64,000 bases of DNA from Phoenix dactylifera (GCF_009389715.1 NC_052399.1:28901146-28965145); one strand, 5' to 3'; positions 39,261-52,554 are shown, counted from the stretch's first letter. Numbers and translations: made by a program. Notes: a model not told the origin generated them from the letters alone.

Positions 39261-40176
39261 AAAGAGCAATAGAAGCCATTGGATATTGATCCAATAGCTC
39301 ATGCTTTAGAATTTAGATGAGAGATTTAAAAGCACACTCGGCAACCTTGGGTGGCTCACCTCCGTCTCCATCTTCCCTCCTCTCAAGCTCTCGTCTCTTA
39401 AATCATCCTCTCAATGAACGCTCCTCTCAAAGTCTTTGACTGACCTCGACACCGACCTTTTCAATCCTTTACTTTCCGTCTCTTTCAACCCTTCCTTCTC
39501 CATCTCTTCTTATCTTGTCATTGCCACCTCCATGGTGCTCCACTGCTTCATTGATCGCTAAGCCACTCCCTTTGCCACGTCCTTGTCTCTCCCTGTTTCT
39601 CCACTTCTCCACAGAGGCTCCAACCAACGGCCTATTGCATCTATAAGATATAAAAAAAGTTCAATTCCTACCAGTTGTAAATTAGAATTATTTTTTTTAA
39701 AAAAAAATATCATTAAGCTTTTAAATAAAATCAAAAAATCTTTTTCTTTATAAAAAAATATAATAAATATTTTAGATAATTTTTTTAAAAAATAAATATT
39801 CAACCAAATATGAATTATTCTAGAGTATACTAAATTTTTTTTATAGTCAACTATTTTTTCAGACATTATATGTCTAAATATCAGGGTTTTTTTTTTAATA
39901 GAAAAAAGATCACCAACCGAAGGAGCTTTGAAGCTCAACCACCGGCCAAATATACATCCGTGGATCAAATACAGATCAACGAAGTCAAACTTAGGTCAGG
40001 CCAGAGTAAAGAGCGACCCCGTACGGCCATTAAATTGGATATTATTAAATAACAATATATATAAATTTAAAAAAGAAAAGGAAAAAGAAAGTTTCTATTC
40101 GAGTACGCGTCAAGTGTGGGGGTAGAGGGAGGTAAGACGACCGGAGGCTGCGTCGAATCATGAGGGATCAGGATTG
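39261..40176. other. Intergenic, upstream of the sHSP gene
   Basis: No gene recognised. A pyrimidine-rich, less AT-biased stretch at about 39340-39620 translates into a leucine/serine-rich string without a known domain. Very AT-rich DNA follows at 39650-39900. Confidence 0.4.
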
Positions 40177-40189
40177 TTCTGGATCGTTC
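40177..40189 (+). promoter_or_regulatory. Candidate heat-shock element
   Basis: TTCtgGATcgTTC: three alternating 5-bp HSE units with one mismatch (GAT for GAA), about 200 bp upstream of the sHSP ATG. Confidence 0.45.
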
Positions 40190-40244
40190 ATTTAAGGGGA
40201 CAGCGCGACACCATCTCTCCCCTCTTCCCCTTTCTTATCGATCC

Positions 40245-40257
40245 CTCTGGAACCTTC
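40245..40257 (+). promoter_or_regulatory. Candidate heat-shock element
   Basis: CTCtgGAAccTTC: a perfect GAAnnTTC core with a third unit that has one mismatch, about 125 bp upstream of the sHSP ATG. It could lie in the promoter or the 5' UTR, since the transcription start is unknown. Confidence 0.45.
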
Positions 40258-40382
40258 CCCTCCGCCTTTTTATTAACTTCCCTCCGGCTTCCACCGCTTC
40301 CGTTAATCGGAAGAGACACTCCATAGAATTGAATCGAAGTCGACTTCCTACTGTTCTTATTCATAGATCGCGAAAGAGGAAG

Positions 40383-40996
40383 ATGAGTCCGGTGGCGGAT
40401 TCGGCGCTGTTCGACACGGCGTTGAACCAGCTGCTCCACTTGCCGGAGACGCTGGAGAAGCTCGTCTCCCCGTCGCCTCGGCCGCAGGCCGGCCACGGCG
40501 GAGCCCAGGGCCGCGAAGCCGGCGAGGAGAGGGGCTTCGGTGGGTTCCCCGTGGACATTCTGGAGACACCCAAGGAGTACACCTTCTTCCTCGACGTCCC
40601 CGGCCTCTCCAAGACCGACATGCAGGTACGTACGTCGCGAGAAGCTCGCATTCTTTTCGATAAAGCAAATCCAAAGGGGATAGTTTGGTTATAAAGTGAG
40701 AGAATATAAATTATATTAATTTGTGGGTATAGGTGGCACTGGAGGAGGATGACAGGATACTGGTGATAAAGAGCAACGGGAAGAGAAAGAGAGAGGAAGG
40801 AGAGGAGGAAGGGTGCAAGTACCTGCGCCTGGAGAGGAGGGCCTACCCCAAGTTCCTGAGGAAGTTCCACCTGCCAAACGACGCCAATACTGCCTCCATC
40901 ACTGCCAAGTGCGAGAATGGAGTGCTCACCGTCGTCGTTGAGAAGCTCCCCCCGCCGGAGCCCAAGACCAAGACTGTGGAGGTGGCCGTAGCGTGA
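40383..40996 (+). CDS. Class III small heat shock protein (HSP20)
   Basis: Two exons, 40383-40625 and 40733-40996, with a 107-bp GT-AG intron (GTACGT donor, TATAG acceptor) in phase 0; total 168 aa. ATP-independent chaperone that binds unfolding proteins in oligomers. The N-terminal arm [18 protein letters not shown] is followed by an alpha-crystallin domain from about residue 54 ([20 protein letters not shown]) to [15 protein letters not shown] near the C-terminus, with [20 protein letters not shown] in the loop that carries dimer contacts. The N-terminus and single intron in the domain fit class III (HSP17.4-CIII-like) rather than the intronless class I and II genes; class III members are reported as nuclear. 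The ATG at 40383 is chosen because the family sequence begins there; the short upstream in-frame extension is leader. Candidate heat-shock elements lie upstream. Confidence 0.92.
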
Positions 40997-41738
40997 AGGA
41001 TATATTTGAAGGTGTTTTTTTAAGGAATTCTGGATTAGTTCCAGATCCTGATCGAATTAGTTTCATAAGAAAACTAGTTGTAGTGTCTTCCTGTTTTCCC
41101 AGTAGAAAGTTAAAGACTCTCGTAGATTGAGTGAATGAAGTTTAGTTCTTGCAATGAAAAAGCTCTCTATGTTATTTATTGTATATAATATATCTCTCTG
41201 TCTCATTCTCTCGGCCAATTTACATTTCCGCATGGGAAAGTCCATGAAGTGGGGAAAGCTTGAATGAAATTGCTAGAAGTAACACAATGCTAATTCCTTG
41301 TGCTTGGAGCCTAAAATACAGGATAAGAAGAGGAATGAGAAGGGTGGAGAGAGACAGAGAGAGAGTATAGAAGTTTTGAGGCAAAATATGGAATTGCGTT
41401 TCACCAAGCAAAAACATAAGAATCTAATAAAGTATCCAACGATTACGTTAACTGACACGACAGACAACGGTAGATTTCATAACTGGACTTTTTCCTGTGT
41501 TATTAGCAATTGTAGTATGACAAGAATGTCGAAAGTACAGGTGTCAGCTATCATAGTACTTGAATTAGTTTTCAAGCAAGAAACAAATTATTAATACCAG
41601 TTATGTGGTTCCGAGTGCGTGGACAAGCATACCTCTCATCACAAGTGCATGATTCTTTTAAAACTGCTCTACTTTTATTTCTCTTTATGCACACAAACTT
41701 GTGAGTTTTCTGTATTAAAATTTTAATGTGATGAAGAT
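40997..41738. other. Convergent intergenic region
   Basis: Lies between the 3' ends of the sHSP gene (plus) and the DUF1350 hydrolase gene (minus). Both 3' UTRs must be here. No other gene recognised. Confidence 0.5.
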
Positions 41739-44700
41739 TCATCTGTCTTCTCCCTCCGGATTGAGGCGCTTGAGCCAATCCGCAACGGTTCTGGCAAGTA
41801 CTCTGGTGTCATTGAGGGATAAGGATTTTAAGCTCTGGGCTAGAGCATCTGCTGGAGTGTACTGATATCCCACTTGCCATTTGAAGTCCTGGAAGGGAAA
41901 GAAGGGAAAATTGGTCAGAAAGTGAATGTCTGTCATGGTAATTCTAACTAGTCCTTTAGCAAATACTCAAAATCCAGTAATATGATCATAGTAGAAATGG
42001 ATTGATAGAAGTTCATAAGGCAATGAGGTGATACAGATGTCACTTTGTTTGATGTTTATGCATCTCACTGATAACATTGCAGGAAATTGGTGGCAACTCG
42101 GTTGTATTTACCATTTCAGAAAAAAGCAGCAAGCAGGAAATAGTTAGAAATAATTTAAGAAGGACCATTCCTAGGTATTCAAATGCCAGGATACTATTGC
42201 TAGAAGTTCGTCGATGAATCTTTAACTATAAGCCCTGCAAATGAGAACCAAAGAAATGAAAAAGGCCTGGCGACATTGGTAGTTAAGTAGATTTTTCAGT
42301 GTCATCAAAGTATTGAACATGACATGACAATTGATGTTCGATGATATATGCGTGAAGAAGCATTAATCCATTCCTATCAGAAGCTAAGTCTCTCTTGCAT
42401 TTGCTCAGAGTATTTGTCAATAATTTATGGAAAAGCATGGGAAGAACAGAGACACTAGTTGGACACATCTAGATCTTGACAAGCAGCCTCATTCTATCAG
42501 ATTGGTGACATGACCAAACTAATGAAAATGAAAGATGACTGGAGCATCAATCTGTCCATCATGCCAATACCACTGATCTCGCTGCCTTATATCTATTTCT
42601 TTTAAGTGACATAACCTAACAATTGGAGGTCGACAAAAATCTTGTTATGCCAATATGCTTTTCACCATCACACAGGTTGACTTCACACGTATTTCATCAC
42701 TGCCAAACCCTTTATGACATGCATGCCTACATGAGGACGATGGCTAGATTGACTGCTATATATGGCACTTTTATTTTCTTCATGTATTTTTTCAATTATG
42801 TTATGCCTAATTACACCATTCAACATAAAATGAAAGACTAACAACAACAATTTGGGCGCCAAATTTATTTAGGGATGTCAATGGATCAACTTTGTATCAG
42901 GTTTGGTTTAAACCTGACTATATATATCAAATCCAGATCCACACCGAATTTATACCCTACAACCATATCCACTAGTTAAAAAAAAGTACCCCAGTGCATG
43001 AGGCTTCCACCACTGTAGGGAAGGATCAAAGTTATACAGCCTTACCCTCTGCCTGTAGAGAGGCCATTACTGTATTTCGAACTGTGACACCCAGGTCACA
43101 ATGAAGCAACCCTAACATTGCACCAAGGCTCACCCTCAACCATATCCACTAACAAACTTGAAAATAATCAAGAAATAGTCAGGTTTCTGATTGTTATCAG
43201 ATATGTGTTGGGCTAATTTGAGCTCTATCTTCACTGTGAGTGAGGTGAAGGGCAAAGTAAAGGGTAGGAGGATGGGTGAGGAAGAAAAGATCTCTAATTG
43301 TTGATGAGAAAAAGAATCACACCAACATTCATTGGTGTTCTTGTTGTTGGCTTGACAATAAAAAGGATGAATCTTGAGACGCCCTAGAAAGGAAAAGGGG
43401 GATGAGAATTGTTTCTGCATTGTCAGAGAAGCAAATGAAAGAGAAACAGTTAAAAGATTATTTATGAAAGACCCACATGTATTTTTAGCAAAGAAAAAAA
43501 GACCCACATGTATTATATGTGATCAAGTTGAGTTTCGTGTATGACTCAATCTACACTCGAATCTGACACAATAAGGATTCCATTTTGACTTTGAGACCCA
43601 ACTTCAGCCCAATAGTTATTGGACCTATTTTTCAGCCTAAACTCCATATTTTGGGCCGGTATCAGGTCAGGTTAGTGGGTTAGCAGCCCCTATTGCTGCT
43701 CCCTAGTTTTGATTTTATATATTTTTTTGATTTTACATTTTTTTCTTTTCATAGGAAAAAGGGCTATAGACTCTATATCAGCATTTATAAATGCACCGAC
43801 CCCTATCAGCCCTGACAAGCTCTATTAGCTTTATTAACTCTCTAGGAAATTACAGGTCCACAGTCAGCTGAGTAAAAGATACGGCATGATCTGCCGAACT
43901 GCATATAGGCATCACCATACAATCAGTCATTACAGATTTCAGTCTCCATATGCCAGTTAAGAAGACCACTCTAAAGTTATTCTACTAACCAAATCAAGGG
44001 TGGTGACTGATTCCCCTTCAATTCATACCTGCCACTCCTGGATGACAATTGATTAGAATGTTCAATTAGAATCCTTGCATGCTTTTAGCAAAAAAAAGAA
44101 AGAATCTTTGCATGCTCAGCAAAGTTGCAGGATTTTTTATGGAAACTTTCTTTCCATGTTCAATTACACATCATGATTTGACAGAAAAATTCAAAACAGC
44201 TAGAACAGTATGCAACTTAGTGCACCAGTCATATATATTTCTGTGCCAACACATGCAGAAGTGCCAGCACAGTTCAATGTGGTGTTGCAGGCATATGCTG
44301 GCACAAGCATAATACTCAATATTTCACTTCACTAGCACGACTAGGTTGTCAACTCACATTTTTTCCCACAAATCTACCATTCGAGTTAAATGTCAATCCA
44401 ACCAAATTGGCAGGGATCACTGTCAAGATGATTGCAGAATCCATGGAAGCCTATTGCAGTCTCAAGAACTCTAACTCCTTGACAAACATTCACACAAATC
44501 TCCAGTAGTCATCAATCTTGACCAACATTTTTCTTGCCTGTCTTTCAGCTATCAATAATGACAACTCTTTTAACTAGAAAATGTTTTAAGGTTGCTTACT
44601 TTTTTTCCTTGATATCAAGGAACCCAAACTCCAATTCACCAGGTACTTCTTAACCTTGATTCTCTCCAACATAGTTCGTGTTTCTCGATTAGGATGATGA

Positions 44701-47700
44701 AGATCTTGGTTGGTGGAGGGATGATTGAACATTAATAAAACAAGGTCGAAATATGGATGTAAGATGTTAGGAGGGCACTAGTATCAACTATGTGCAACAG
44801 TAAAATCCAGGTAAACTTAAGGAATTACAGGGTGTGAGTTCAATAACACCTCCACATGTTGAAAGGCCAGAGAAGTTGAACGCTATAAGTCAGTTGCATG
44901 ATAATTAAGAAGTGTGAGCTAATTCAAAAAACAGGAGGTAAGACAAAATATTTCTCTATATCAAGCGACAATTGTACATAAAATAAATGAAACTCTTTTG
45001 ATCAATATGTATGAATTAGAATTTAGATATCTCTATTTCAGCTCATCCAAGAAGTTGGATGGCATTGACAGATTGTTCTTTCTTTTTCTTGAGTGAAGAC
45101 AGACGCGCTCTCATTATAAATAAATTACAATTATGGGAAATCTAAGATGATGAATACACATCCGTACCTGTATACATGGGGTGAGATGATTTCCTGACAA
45201 AGTAACTTTTTCTAGTGTACCACCTATAGATTCCACACGAGGTCTCAAGATGTCTTCAAGGAGGTCAGTCTCATCAATGGCATCAATATTGAACTTCACC
45301 TTAAAAAAAGAAAATCCAAGCAAATTTACAATGGAACCAACACAAAGCTACTAAATGAAAAATCAAATGTACGTTAGTGGAAATACCAGCAATGTATGAG
45401 GAACACTGTATGATTTCTTGAAAAATTCACGGTTTTCAGAGGGTGTGGGCTTGAACTCTGATATACCTTGAGTGACCTGAAGGTAATACGTACAATAATT
45501 GGTTGATAAAATGATTAGAAGACCACGACTTGGAAACTCCATAGTGCTACAATATAGTGCCTGTAATTTTGCCAGCAGACCTGATTCATGACTGATGGTA
45601 ACTGATCAACAAATTTACTAAATGATACCATGGCTTCCTGATCTATATCCTGTATCAATGTGCCAGCAGTATCCAGCAGGGCTTTCCATGCATCTCCTAG
45701 GAAGTCAGATCAATATCATATGAGTATATGAGACACATAACTTTTATTCAGAACCCATAAAGCATGTAAGGAATCAAGTGAGCTTATTTAAGAGTTAGAA
45801 AAAGCAATTTAATCATAGCCAACAAGCACTATTGGCAACAAGAGCTCACATGTAATACAAAGCATGCAATCTCTAAAGCACAAGTAACAAATTATCTTGT
45901 TTATTGTGCAGTTTGTTCAATTCTGCCTCAAAAGTAATGATTAATTACTACTGGTTGTTCATGAGAAGAGCAGTTCAACCAAGCTAAGCTCAACTTATTT
46001 TAGCAATCTACCAAAATCGCGGACCTTGTTGACTGTTGGATCATCTTATTAACATTGGAGTAAACTTTACTATTTTTGATAGTTACGGAGGGTGAGATCC
46101 ATCCGAATATTTAGCTTGGATTAAATATAAACTATAAAAAAAAAAAAGCAGACTTGACTATTCCAATTTGAGCAGCTTGTTTACTTAAGTTATTTTCTTT
46201 TTTCTCTCAAAAAATTGCAGAACAGCCTGCTGTCAATCAAACCAGGCAACCCTAGGCCACTGGCCTAGCCTATAGACCAGAAGACTGTCTAGAGAACTTG
46301 CTGGACAGTAATTCGGTAGAGAAGTCAATCATCCTTTTATCCATATTCTTCATATATATTGGTAAAATTTTGTACCATATAACCTAATATTTTAGCATGC
46401 CTCAAGTAATATGCAGTGAACATATTGCATAGATACTTGCAAACAATAAAGTATGCTTCTCAATATATTGAAAATTCTAGACGAAACTCACAACCAGAGC
46501 ATAATGAAATAGGAACATACATTCTACTTGTTTTAAACGTAGAACTCAAGGTTTTAAATTTTGCACAGAACCAGACTTTTTTGGTCAAAACAAATCAGTT
46601 TCTACTAGTTCTGTCCAATTTCAATGCTTTTAGCCAATTTCAATCAAAATCAGCTGAAAATGGATATGGGTGCCTTTTATTGAAAGTTTTATTCCAGTGT
46701 TTACTAACAATATTGGGGTTCTTTCTTCTCTGTTCTTTTTTAAGTACATTGGCTGTATAGTTTCAATTTTTTTGTTGTTTTTCTTTTTCTTTTGTATTCT
46801 TGAGTTAAAAGGGCAATAGATGATAAGCATTAGCCTGATGGGTTAAAGCCACTGACAAGGCCCTTAATACAATCATATATAAAAATTAATGCAAACGACC
46901 AAATAAAATAAACTATCGTATACAGCAGATATCCTTTTAGATAACATAAATTCCACATTTTATAACTACATGAATATAATTAAATAGTCACTTAACCTTA
47001 CAAATATGAGAAAGAAGTGTGCCAATTCAATATAATTGTAAATTCTACTAAAAAATGACAAAGAAAAATGTTTGAATTGATTAGGGAGTGAAAAGCTTAA
47101 GAATTGATAAATATAATAAATCTGCAAACACTAAATTTCAAGAAGTAAATAATGTAGATTTTCACCATATAAAAATACTGCTATACTTTATAAATTTTAC
47201 TTAAATAAATGATTAACTTCAGCCTAAAAGTACAGAAACTACACAAGTAAAGAACCTATAAATCACAAAATACCTTAATATTGTGTATATTTTTTCATGG
47301 CTTCTTATACCTTTCTTCTATTTTTCATTCTTTTTGATTTTTTGCTTCTTATAAGCAAAATTCAGAAACTACCAAAATTGCTAAAAACAAATCTCAACAA
47401 GCCTAATGGAAACCGAAAACAAGTTTTCAAGCCATGGAAGAGATTGCATAGCTTCTTTTGTTCTCAAACTTTTCACATAAAGAAGGAAACAACACATATA
47501 GTATTCCTGATATATTTTACCTTATGCCTAGTAGCTTTTCCAACTTCCTTGAAAAGTGGTGCTCAGGAATTCATCAAGTAGAAAGGAAATTTAGATTAAA
47601 ATAAGAAAAAGTTATGCTTTATTCGCTTTATCAGAAGATGAAAAGCTATTAGGTCCACAAAAATGAAATACATCATTACTTAGCATAAAAGATATAGATA

Positions 47701-50700
47701 GCTTATCTAACTTAAATAAATATGAGTTAGCAATGGCCTATATGATCCAAATTAACATACCATGTTTACATCTTAATTGATAATAGCATCCTATCTGACT
47801 GGCATCTTCCAGACATGCATGGATGTATAGCAACCAAGAGCATGATAAAGTCTAGATAATAAGACATGTCATCACAAACTATTAACACTAAAAAGAAGCA
47901 AATTTAGATACTGATTGAATACCTGATGCATTCCTAGCCATGGAGTACATAGGTGATGCTTCCATTAGAGGCATAACTTGGCTAACGATGGGGCCAAACT
48001 GCACCAGAGCTTTCCAAGATACTTAGCATATAGGATTTACTAAAAAAAGAGATGTGTAGAGGAACTAGTGACATGGCCACACTCAAGCATAAAATCAGAT
48101 CTTAGCTAAAATACAATTATGTGTGGAAGGTAGATATATGGTGAATATCAGACATTTAAGCACCTTATAAAAACACATACTTTAGGCAGAATAAAATATA
48201 AAATGTACTAAAATGATATAAGGAACAAGAGACTTCATTCACCATAATATGCTTTGAATAAAAACAAGGGCATGAACTTACTTTAGGACAGATTAGACAT
48301 GCCCTAGAAAAAAAGTAAAGCTTCTTTCGAAAAATCAAAATTATGTTTTACTAAAATTACACTTGAGCTTGCATGGCTTCAATCAATCATGAATCTGCAT
48401 AGTTCTCTTTTTTCATGCAATGAGAACTCCAATATGCAGAATACATTACACCACAAGAACGAAAAGACAAAAAACATAAAGGGTGCCCACAGATGCACAT
48501 ATACATACATGACTATACTCCTGTAAAGTAGTCAAAAGGTAGTGCCAAAGCAATAGAAGGTCTATAGTTCGCAGGCAGAGTCAGAAATTTTGTAACTGAA
48601 TTAGTTTTATAGGTTCTGTAGAGGCACTACTTGTTCATTGATTTTTCTGTCTTTTTTCCTAGATTCTCATCAGTCAATTGCTCAAGAATTAATTACGATA
48701 TAAAAAATCCAAAAGTTTTATTATTGTTCTATGCATCCATGCAATGATGCTGCAAAAAGGATAAAGCTCAGTACTTCCCACATTGATATGTTCTAGAAGT
48801 ATAGTGCATTATTTGATATCTAAAGTGATCGCTGCAAATTCATGTCATGTGATTCCTTTGCAGATGATACATCGTGCAAATTATTGTATCATTCAAAGGA
48901 ACCCTAGTCCAAGGAAGTTTAAGAACATAGGACCTGGTTAGCTAAAGACAGTTGTTAAAATCACATGATTAATGATCTGGATCTTTCGATTCGGAACAAA
49001 GTGGCCCTAAACAATCCGGATCTCATCTTTGGATCAGGATTAGATCAGGATTGGTTAGCAAAATAAGGATCTAGTTCCATATTATGAAATATAGTCCCTC
49101 TGGTCATAAGATATGACTTGATTATGTTATTTGGATATTAAACCATATGTTATTCCATTTTCTATAATTCATTTGACTGAATGGCTTTTAAATTACTTGT
49201 TAGTAGTAGGTCTTGAGTAGTATATTTAGCAAGCTCGTTATTGGAGTTCATTGAGTTAAAAATAAAAGGCAAATTTTCAAATGTTTACTCATATGATTCT
49301 AGAGTAAATTACAAAAATTCCCTTGAGGTTTACGTTTATTATACTTACACCCAATAGCTTGTAAAACCCCACACTTACACCTAGTTAAATTAGCGGCGTT
49401 AGTGAATTCGTTTACCTCATATAAAAAGTCAAAATTGTCCCTGAGTAATGAGTAAATTACAAAACAAACTTTGAAATTAGAGATAAAATATACTTACATC
49501 CAGTAGTTTGAAAAACTTACGCTTATCTCCCTGAAGTTTATTTTTATCCAACACTTTAACCTATAATTTAACAAAATGTTAGCCAAATTGTTAACTTAAA
49601 TATCAAACAACCACTTGGGGCTAGGACTTTGACAAAAGCTTGGATTTGCATAATCTGACCTGCCCAGAAGCAGCTAGATTGTGGTTGCTGACATGGTTGA
49701 ATTGCATTTGCCAATGCAAGCTAAGAATTTATAAATTTCACCAGACATCGATGAGTTAAGACCAGTTAATTAGGAGTATGACAAATTTACTATTTTAGAT
49801 GTATGCTATGATCCTCTAAATAGTCTAGAAGCTAGTTATCTTAAAGGCTTGAAGCCTTGAACAATCTTCTAGAAGGAATTGGACAAATAAATGCACTAAC
49901 ACTTGCTTTTGTGTCAAGAAAGAGATACATCTTCCAAGGTATCGCCATAGAGCTTAATGACCTGATTGATTTTGAATAATTCATTAACAATCATAGTACA
50001 ACAAAAAGATCATGATAAATTAGACAGGTTTCCCTGAAGTGCATAAGTCCTTTGAAGTACTCGAAATAACCTACTTGTTTTTGTGACATAAGGTGGACTA
50101 CCACCTTGTCTTATTTTATAAACTGCAAAGAGACAACTGAGCTTTGGAAGCAAACCTCAAGCCAACAGAAAGCATTAGATGAATAAAGCTGCTTCGTGAC
50201 AGAAACTGAATAGTTAATTTTTGTAAAAATATATAGAAAGAGAAACGTACCTGCTCAAAATATGGAACAGCCTCTGCAGCTGGCCTGTTGTTGAACGAGA
50301 TAATAGCATTGGCCTTCCACAACAAAGAGATAAAGCCTTTGTCACACTCTGCCATTGCCCAGCTCAAATTAATATAAAGAATGCATTGCACAATCCCCTT
50401 CCATTTTCAGCCGTAACTTTCCTTCTTACTCTACACCTTTAAATCATTGTTTAATACTCTCAAATTATAAAAATTAAAGCAAACACAAAACCAGACCTTT
50501 GGAATCTTCTCTGAGAAATAGCTGCCGATGAGCATCTGAAGCAGAGCGCCATTGCTGCAATGCAAATAAGCAAGCTCTCATCGTAACACAAAATCTATAA
50601 GGAGATAGATTTAATCATTTTATCATACAATTAGAAAGCTAAACCACCAAATTTTCGTGATGAATCCATCTGAAATGGCCCAATTTGATCTGGCGAGCAA

Positions 50701-51352
50701 GCTTTGTCAGACTCACCTATGACCCACAGAGTAGAGTGGAAGGCATGAAATATCCGAAGGCGTTATACCAGCATCAGGAATCCCAGAGGCTAAGAGCATA
50801 TCCATGCAAGCATGGAACCTCTCATAGACCGTCCTGGCTGCTCTCTCATGTTCAAAGGTCACATGGTAAGGTACCGACACCACAAGAAACCCTTCCTTCG
50901 CAAGCAACTCCATCAAATGGCTGCAATCACAGCAAAAAATTTGTTTTCCCCCCTCTAAATATCAACCATCCGAATCCGGTCGCAAGAAGTACAAAAGAAC
51001 AATTTTGTTAGTAAAGGAGTAAGGGACTAGCGTGCCTGTACGTGGCCTCCGGAACGGCCCCGATGAAGGCGCCGCCCAAGAACTTGACGACGGCGTGGGG
51101 CTTCCGGCCGGCGGGCGGGGGAATGACGAGGCACGGGTCCATCCTTTTATAGGGCCTCCGGGAGGATATAGAGGCGCGCCCTCCAGCGTATCCGTTGGCG
51201 ATCATCGCCGGAGCGGATCTCCTCGGCGAGAAGGGCCTCCGCCGCCGGCGATCGCCGGCAATTGAGGTGAGGACGGGCGGGAAGAGAAGAGAAGGGAGAA
51301 AGGAGGAGCCTTTGAGAGCGAGGGGTGGAGGAAGAGGGAGGAAGAGGGCCAT
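41739..51352 (-). CDS. DUF1350 alpha/beta hydrolase, probably plastid-targeted (nine exons)
   Basis: Exons on the minus strand, 5' to 3': 51352-51036, 50920-50717, 50554-50497, 50313-50251, 47998-47923, 45696-45581, 45476-45387, 45299-45168, 41888-41739. The join keeps frame throughout and gives 401 aa. The first in-frame ATG is at 51352; the open frame extends 34 codons further but has no ATG. Residues 1-50 are Ser/Arg/Pro-rich, like a chloroplast transit peptide. The core reads AVVKFLGGAFIGAVPEATYS, HLMELLAKEGFLVVSVPYH, YSVGHSNGALLQMLIGSYF, ANAIISFNNRPAAEAVPYFE and ends in LARTVADWLKRLNPEGEDR. GHSNG (Ser174) is the nucleophile elbow. The family is shared with cyanobacteria; its substrate is unknown. 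Intron 1 looks GC-AG, and the Ser174 codon is split by intron 2. Introns 4, 5 and 8 exceed 2 kb. Confidence 0.9.
42870..43692. mobile_element. Probable non-autonomous hAT-like element in intron 8
   Basis: Left end TAGGGATGTCAATGG; right end, reverse-complemented, TAGGGGCTGCTAACCCAC. Both resemble hAT termini, and inside each end lie GGTTTGGTTTAAACC / GGTCAGGTTAG-type subterminal motifs. No matching 8-bp target duplication was found, so the borders or the call may be off. It encloses the SINE at 42975-43136 and lies in the last intron of the DUF1350 gene. Confidence 0.45.
42975..43136 (-). mobile_element. tRNA-derived SINE (Au-like)
   Basis: Read on the minus strand it starts GAGGGTGAGCCTTGGTGCAA (A-box-like), has a B-box-like CAGTTCGAAAT, then GGTAAGGCTG and the tail ...GCATGCACTGGGG-type end followed by a T-run. 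This matches the Au SINE layout known from many flowering plants. It is flanked by a perfect 15-bp target duplication CAACCATATCCACTA (42960-42974 and 43137-43151), proof of target-primed insertion. It is about 162 bp long. Confidence 0.88.
49303..49585. repeat. Two tandem diverged monomers starting AGTAAATTACAAAA (intron 4)
   Basis: GAGTAAATTACAAAA occurs at 49302 and 49450, each followed by about 140 bp with TATACTTACA(C/T)CCA(A/G)TAG at corresponding positions. It resembles a common dispersed plant repeat; superfamily not assigned. Confidence 0.5.
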
Positions 51353-51855
51353 CGAGATAGGTTTGAGATGGGAGCCGAAGAGTGGAGAGAGGCGGAAGTA
51401 TTGGGAGCGAGCGGAGTAGGAGGGGGGAAGAACATAAGCTGATGCTTCCGCCACGATTCGCGGTTCGTATTTTTGTTTATTTTATTTTGTCGGGGAGTTA
51501 AAAAAAAAAAAGAATGGCATTACTCTCTCTCTCTCTCTAGTTTTTTTTTTCCAATCAATTTACCTTTTCCGGCGCAGACCAAGATCGAAACGTACGAACG
51601 TTGGTTAAATATTAGAGACCGGATATTTCCGTCTGGACATGCTCGGTGCGCACGCTATCTGATCCAGCTGATACTGAAATAGCGTTGGAATGACGTACTT
51701 ATACGTGGGGTGACCCATAGGTCGAAAGGGAGATGAGTAAAATTTCTATCCGTATCGAATATTCTCTGGTAGAAGGAAGGCCCAGTGGGGGCTGCTACGT
51801 GGGTGAAGTTTCCTCTACTCTCTCCTAATTTTTAGCAAAAAAAAATCAATTTGCC

Positions 51856-51919
<64 letters not shown>

Positions 51920-52554
51920 TTAAAAATAATGAGGAGCCCTTCAAAATAATTATTAGTTTTTTTATATAATTTTTTTTATTGGTCTTTGTTATAAAATAAT
52001 TTATCTTATTAATTTGTATCATAAATTATTATTCTTTTATGGCACGTAGGGCTATGGAACTTACAGCAATCTACCTCAATAAGCATATTATTATTTTTTT
52101 CATCTAATACTTCTAAGGCGTAGCTTTTTATTTCTTTAGTCTCGCATCCCGTAGTAAATAAGTAATAATCATTGATGTTGGTTTATGTTTCCCTATAATT
52201 CCTTTTTTTTTTCCCCAATCATATTAGATGAAGTAGCGTGGGAAATTACATCTTACTTTTTGGAATTAAAAAAGTCATTGATAATCTGCTGCTTTGAACC
52301 TTCCACCGGCTATAAATTTATTAAATATAAAGAAGTATTTTAAGTTGCAGATGTAGGCCAGCCCACTTGGATACTTGCAAGTTAGGATGTACAAGTTACT
52401 CATTAGGCTACAATTAGATACATCTTGTAGTAGATCAACTCACAAACAAAATGGCCAAAGAACGAGTTGTAGTTGCTTCAATAAGTATCGTAATTTTTTT
52501 TAAAAAAAAGAAATTTCCTTTCCTCTTTCATTCGCTCCATCTTTTTCTCAGCTA
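51353..52554. other. 5' flank of the DUF1350 gene and AT-rich intergenic
   Basis: The promoter and 5' UTR of the minus-strand hydrolase gene should lie in 51353-51700; CT-rich runs are present at about 51520. A TA microsatellite is at 51860-51917. No gene recognised. Confidence 0.45.
51860..51917. repeat. (TA)n microsatellite
   Basis: About 58 bp of uninterrupted AT dinucleotides. Confidence 0.95.

Noticed and set aside
39340-39620. Possible leucine/serine-rich exon
   Set aside because: A readable stretch exists but has stops and no matching family; base composition alone is not enough.
51353-51454. Extending the DUF1350 protein N-terminally by 34 codons
   Set aside because: The extension has no ATG (its first listed codon is GTG). 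Starting at the ATG at 51352 gives a typical transit-peptide-like N-terminus.
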